Positions 35,414 to 39,184 of a stretch of DNA of 39,184 nucleotides are shown piece after piece. Below the pieces are notes generated by a model. The model ran no database searches, was not told where the DNA came from, and saw only the letters and a list, made by a program, of their open reading frames with translations. The DNA comes from Dipetalonema caudispina (taxonomy: Eukaryota; Nematoda; Chromadorea; Rhabditida; Onchocercidae), in assembly GCA_013365325.1 (NCBI GenBank), contig JABVXV010000457.1:1-39184 (forward strand). The letters are read 5' to 3'. How positions within the stretch are numbered: the first letter of the stretch is position 1; each line of letters starts with the position of its first letter. Made by a program: the position numbers and the translations under genes.

Positions 35414-35586
35414 TTATTTATATGAATATGTGAACATAATACAACGCATACGTAGGTTACCATTACCACGTCGAGCACGTACGTTGACACCTACATCACG
35501 TGATAAACGTAATGATCGCCACCCAACAATTCCCGTATAGTTATTTGCAACAAAACCTGACGGTTTGCATGCAAGTTGCAAACAAT
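35414..35586 (-). CDS. Orphan coding-like terminal exon (candidate)
   Basis: On the minus strand a good acceptor (AAATTTCAG) is followed by a frame open for 56 codons to a stop at 35414-35416, entered in phase 2. The product includes ACKPSGFVANNYTGIVGWRS and then DVGVNVRARRGNGNLRMRC. It has mixed amino-acid use, several Gly/Trp/Cys/Arg residues and clearly higher GC than its surroundings, all unlike the AT-driven frames nearby. No upstream exon was found before the window edge and I do not recognise the family. It cannot be the 5' part of the helicase gene, whose first exon is to the left and has its own ATG. It could instead be a conserved non-coding element. Confidence 0.3.
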
Positions 35587-35980
35587 CTGAAATTTACGCT
35601 ACTTCTTATTTATACTTCGCATTACTCTCTCTTCCATTACTATCGTCATCCGATATATCCTAAATAGCAATACACTTTCTTCATTATTGCTATATCAGAA
35701 ATGATGACCATTTCATTCCATTTCGATTAACTATTTTGGTACATTTTAATTAATTATTACTTCTATAGTAATTTATCCTTTGTTCTTTCTTTTTATTTAT
35801 GAGAGCAAATAATACTTATAAAATAAAGAATTAAACAAAAGGAATTTTGAAATTCTGCAAAAAGCTCATAATGAAATGCTTACATGAGCGATATAATTTA
35901 AATAATTAATCAAACAATAATAAATATTTAATTATACCGTTTATTCACTACTGTATGCTGCAATTACAAATTTTATTTTA

Positions 35981-36090
35981 ATATCAATGATACCGTATGC
36001 TTTATTTAAATATCAACGGTACCGTATGTTTTATTTCAATACCAATGATACCGTATATTTTATTTGAATATCAATAGTACCATATAAATA
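35981..36090 (+). repeat. 29-bp minisatellite, about 3.8 units
   Basis: Units at 35981-36009, 36010-36038 and 36039-36067 and a partial one at 36068-36090 share the core ATA(T/C)CAA-G-TACCGTAT followed by TTTTATTT. They differ at a few positions each. A weaker related segment may precede them. Non-coding. Confidence 0.85.
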
Positions 36091-36407
36091 TTGTCTAATC
36101 ATATTGTCAATACTGAGCGAAAATTTTCTTCATGAAGATTTTATACATTCTGTTCTCTAAAATAAAATAATTGTTACAGGTATAATATATATATATATAT
36201 CACATGTAAAAAATTGCTATATATATGCAAGAATTTGGGAATTTTTAAGCTATTTTTAAAAGCTTCAATATAGCATGAATAAGAAATTAAGTGAAATTAC
36301 TGTTCAAATAATTAAATTTAATTCTTCATTAAATTGAGCATAGATTTTTTGCTAGAAAAAAATTAAAACTGAAACGTAAAAAGAATAATAAAAGCATCGG
36401 ATAATTC

Positions 36408-36430
36408 TTTTTTTTTTTTTTTTTTTTTTT
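36408..36430 (+). repeat. Poly-T tract (23 nt)
   Basis: Uninterrupted T run in AT-rich flanking DNA. Similar runs occur at 33989-34004 (T), 37783-37798 (T), 37826-37840 (A) and 38798-38815 (A). Confidence 0.9.
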
Positions 36431-38003
36431 GTTATATCATTTATAATATTTTCTGTTTGTTTGTATTTTAAATTCATATTTTTGATTCAAATGAAATGTG
36501 TGTAATCAATTAAACTTAAAGTCTTAAAGGATTGGATAAGTTATAAATAATTTTTTTCGAATATTTATAATTCTTATCCAATTCAATTCAATCCGATATT
36601 CCAATTTTATATAGCTTAGTTCATTCCGTTCGGTTTGATTCAATACATTTTACTTTAATTAAATTGCTCAAATTTCTCTCAAATGGATTCAATTCAATTT
36701 AATTTCGTTTTAAAAGCACATGAAAGATACATAAATACATACTTACACTCATACATATGCAAACGGCAATAAAAACATGACAACTTTTGCAGTTTATTTT
36801 TGGAATTTTGTTTTTTAGAAAAATTGTGGTAAATTTAAATACTTTTATTCATTAAAATGAATTAAAATCTTTTTTTTTAGATAAAAATTTTGGAGAGCAA
36901 AGAAGAAAAAAGAATTATGACATAAGTGTATTATAAGGTCATGTATTTCGTTTAGTAAAAAATTGTAATTTAAATTAACAATCAGCAAATTAAATCCGTG
37001 ATATGTTTGGGTAATAATGAATTAGCTTATTTATATCTCATCTTAATATATGTCATTAATATTTTAATTATATGATTTTAATTATATGATAAAGTATTGC
37101 AATTGAAATCAAACTTTTTGATACTTTCTCAATTTTTTCAATTTTTTTTCCTTTTTTTTTTAACTGAATATTATAACAAAGGCAGATTTTTTTCATTCTT
37201 AAAATTTGAAACCATTGGAAGAAGATTATAGTTTAATAAACGAAATAGGTTGAACAATAAATGGGAAATTAGACTAAAAGCTGTGAGAAAATGAGACCTT
37301 ATTGAATTTTCTTTCATTCGCTTCAATGTCATCTTCTACTTCATTATCCATGTCAAAATGCAAAATCTATTTTCAATCATTTTACTTTAATTTGTTAAAA
37401 TCAAATTTCATTTTAAATTTTAACCCTTACACTTATCTTACTGTCTTAGCAATCAAAAATTTCCATATCTTTTCAATTCTAAAAGATCTTTCCCTCATTT
37501 CCTATCGATTAAATGATAGTTGTATCAATGATGCTAACATGGTTGCAATAAGTGAAAAGTTTATTTTATTTGCTTAGCTCAGACTAAATTTCGACTTTAT
37601 TCTTGGCTCAGCCATATTTTTGGCTATTTCTTCTTTACTCTTTCCACTTTCTATTCTTTCGTCTATATCCCTAAATTAAAATAATGCAAAACTTCGTACA
37701 AAATTGGCTTTTTAAACTAATTTAGTAAAATGCTTCTTCTTTTTTTCATTTGCAATTCAATCTTATATTTGAAAACGAATTCTTTTTTTTTTTTTTTTAT
37801 AACTGAAATGTTACTATTTTAAAGCAAAAAAAAAAAAAAATTCTTCATCTGTGTATGGAATTTGAAAACTGAAATTTTTTATGCAAATTTATTAGTCTGT
37901 TATTAAACCAACCAACATATAATTATCAACGAAATAATGTAAAATTATACGTTTGTCCGATTTTTCCATTGGAATTTGGATAATTCGGAGAGAGTGACAT
38001 CAA

Positions 38004-38084
38004 TCGTCACTGTCATATTATCATCATGACATCAAGTGGGGTCATTTATGCATCACTGTCATATTATTATCACCATGTCATCAA
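38004..38084 (+). repeat. Direct repeat, two copies of about 33 bp
   Basis: 38004-38035 and 38051-38084 share CGTCACTGTCATATTATCAT / CATCACTGTCATATTATTAT followed by CA-CATG-CATCAA. They are separated by 15 bp. No terminal features suggest a mobile element. Confidence 0.7.
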
Positions 38085-39065
38085 TACCATATAGCTTTCT
38101 TCTATTAATGGTTACCTTCAAATAAATTATTTTTTCCTTGAATTTTACTCAAATTTATATACTCACTTACAATGAAACCATCTTTTCTTTTTTTTTTGAT
38201 GAAAAGAAGAAATAATTTTTGGGTTATCCAATCAAAGAACTTACACAAAAAGCTATTCTCAATATATTAGAATTTATTCAGAAAAATTGATATGGTAATA
38301 AATTATAAAAATGGTGAATATATTACCAATAATTTTCAATCAAATAAATCAATTTTGGTGAAATTACAGGAAATTTCCTTGTGTATAATTTGTGTTTTTC
38401 AATGATGAAAATTTCAATTTAAATTTTTCTTTAATTTTTCAATTCAGTGAAATGGTTGAATTTTGAAAAGTCTCGCTAAAAATTACTTTTTTATTTCATA
38501 GAAAAAAGAAAAGAAAAAGCAAATTGTTATTTAATAAAAGTTATAATTTAATGCTTGTTTTTTTTTTCAAATTTTTTTTTCCTTTAAATTTCTAATTATA
38601 ATCATATTGATAGTGAAAAATTATAATATTTTAAACAACAATTGATATTTCTAATTTAATACATAATTCTTTTAAACTATTAAGCCATATATTTTGCTGT
38701 TAAATTTCGTCCCGTTAATTATTTGAATTTCATCACAAAATAGTGCAAAAAATTAACTTTATTTTCTCTTTCCTTTATTCTTATTGTTCTCGCAAGCAAA
38801 AAAAAAAAAAAAAAAGGATTTGTTGTTTAAATTGATTGGATACAAAATAAACATAAGGGGACAGGTGAGAGACTTAATTATCTTCCCTTTTTTTATTGTT
38901 TTTTATTTTCAATGGATAACAATTGGACCATTGACAGATAATGAAAGATTCAGGAAGTTGGAAAGAAAGAAGTATCGCTACAACCAATTGATGAAAAGAA
39001 AAATGGGAAAAACAACAAATTGGATTTGAATCTGTGCCAAGCAGTATTAGCTAATTGTAATGCTA

Positions 39066-39184
<119 letters not shown>

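Noticed and set aside
37302..37577. 91-codon plus-strand frame
   Set aside because: Ser/Phe/Leu/Ile/Asn-rich as expected of random AT-rich DNA; no splice signals or homology.
38784..39029. 81-codon plus-strand frame ending in a Lys/Arg-rich segment
   Set aside because: Begins in a poly-A run giving poly-Lys. The basic tail (NERFRKLERKKYRYNQLM) looks slightly protein-like, but there is no acceptor at a useful place and no family match.

Overview
The window looks like nuclear DNA from a nematode, most likely a filarial or other spirurid (clade III) species. The sequence is very AT-rich. Genes are split into many short exons by introns of about 50 bp to 2 kb, with acceptors of the TTTCAG/TTTTAG type. 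Such an acceptor, with no usable donor before it, lies just upstream of three start codons, as expected for spliced-leader trans-splicing. Four multi-exon genes could be rebuilt by hand, and all reading frames join across the introns apart from two places flagged below. The species is an inference from gene content and gene structure.

Layout, left to right. (1) 1-3239: AT-rich flank with a repeat copy at the left edge and a G-skewed island at about 2440-2710. (2) 3248-9228, plus strand: 18-exon mRNA export receptor NXF1/TAP, predicted 649 aa. (3) 9229-11569: intergenic. (4) 11627-13142, plus strand: five-exon bHLH-zipper protein of the MLX/MXL-2 family, predicted 177 aa. (5) 13143-15057: intergenic, with simple repeats. 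(6) 15072-19307, plus strand: F-box protein of unknown specificity, about 467 aa, 3' end uncertain. (7) 19308-22489: intergenic space between convergent genes. (8) 22490-34481, minus strand: 21-exon RIG-I-like (Dicer-related) helicase of about 917-925 aa. It has a helical N-terminal region, a DExH helicase core and a zinc-binding C-terminal RNA-sensing domain. (9) 34482-39184: AT-rich flank with a triplet repeat next to the helicase start, a 29-bp minisatellite, an isolated coding-like block at 35414-35586 and a long ATT microsatellite that runs off the right edge.

The four genes share no obvious pathway: mRNA export, Mondo/MLX transcription control, SCF-type ubiquitin ligase adaptor and small-RNA/dsRNA recognition. 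The distances between the plus-strand genes (about 2 kb) do not suggest a tight operon. I saw no tRNA, rRNA, CRISPR array, intact transposase or viral genes. I found no convincing new system. The points most worth checking are the helicase motif VI splice junction, the orphan block at 35414-35586 and the unrecognised body of the F-box protein.
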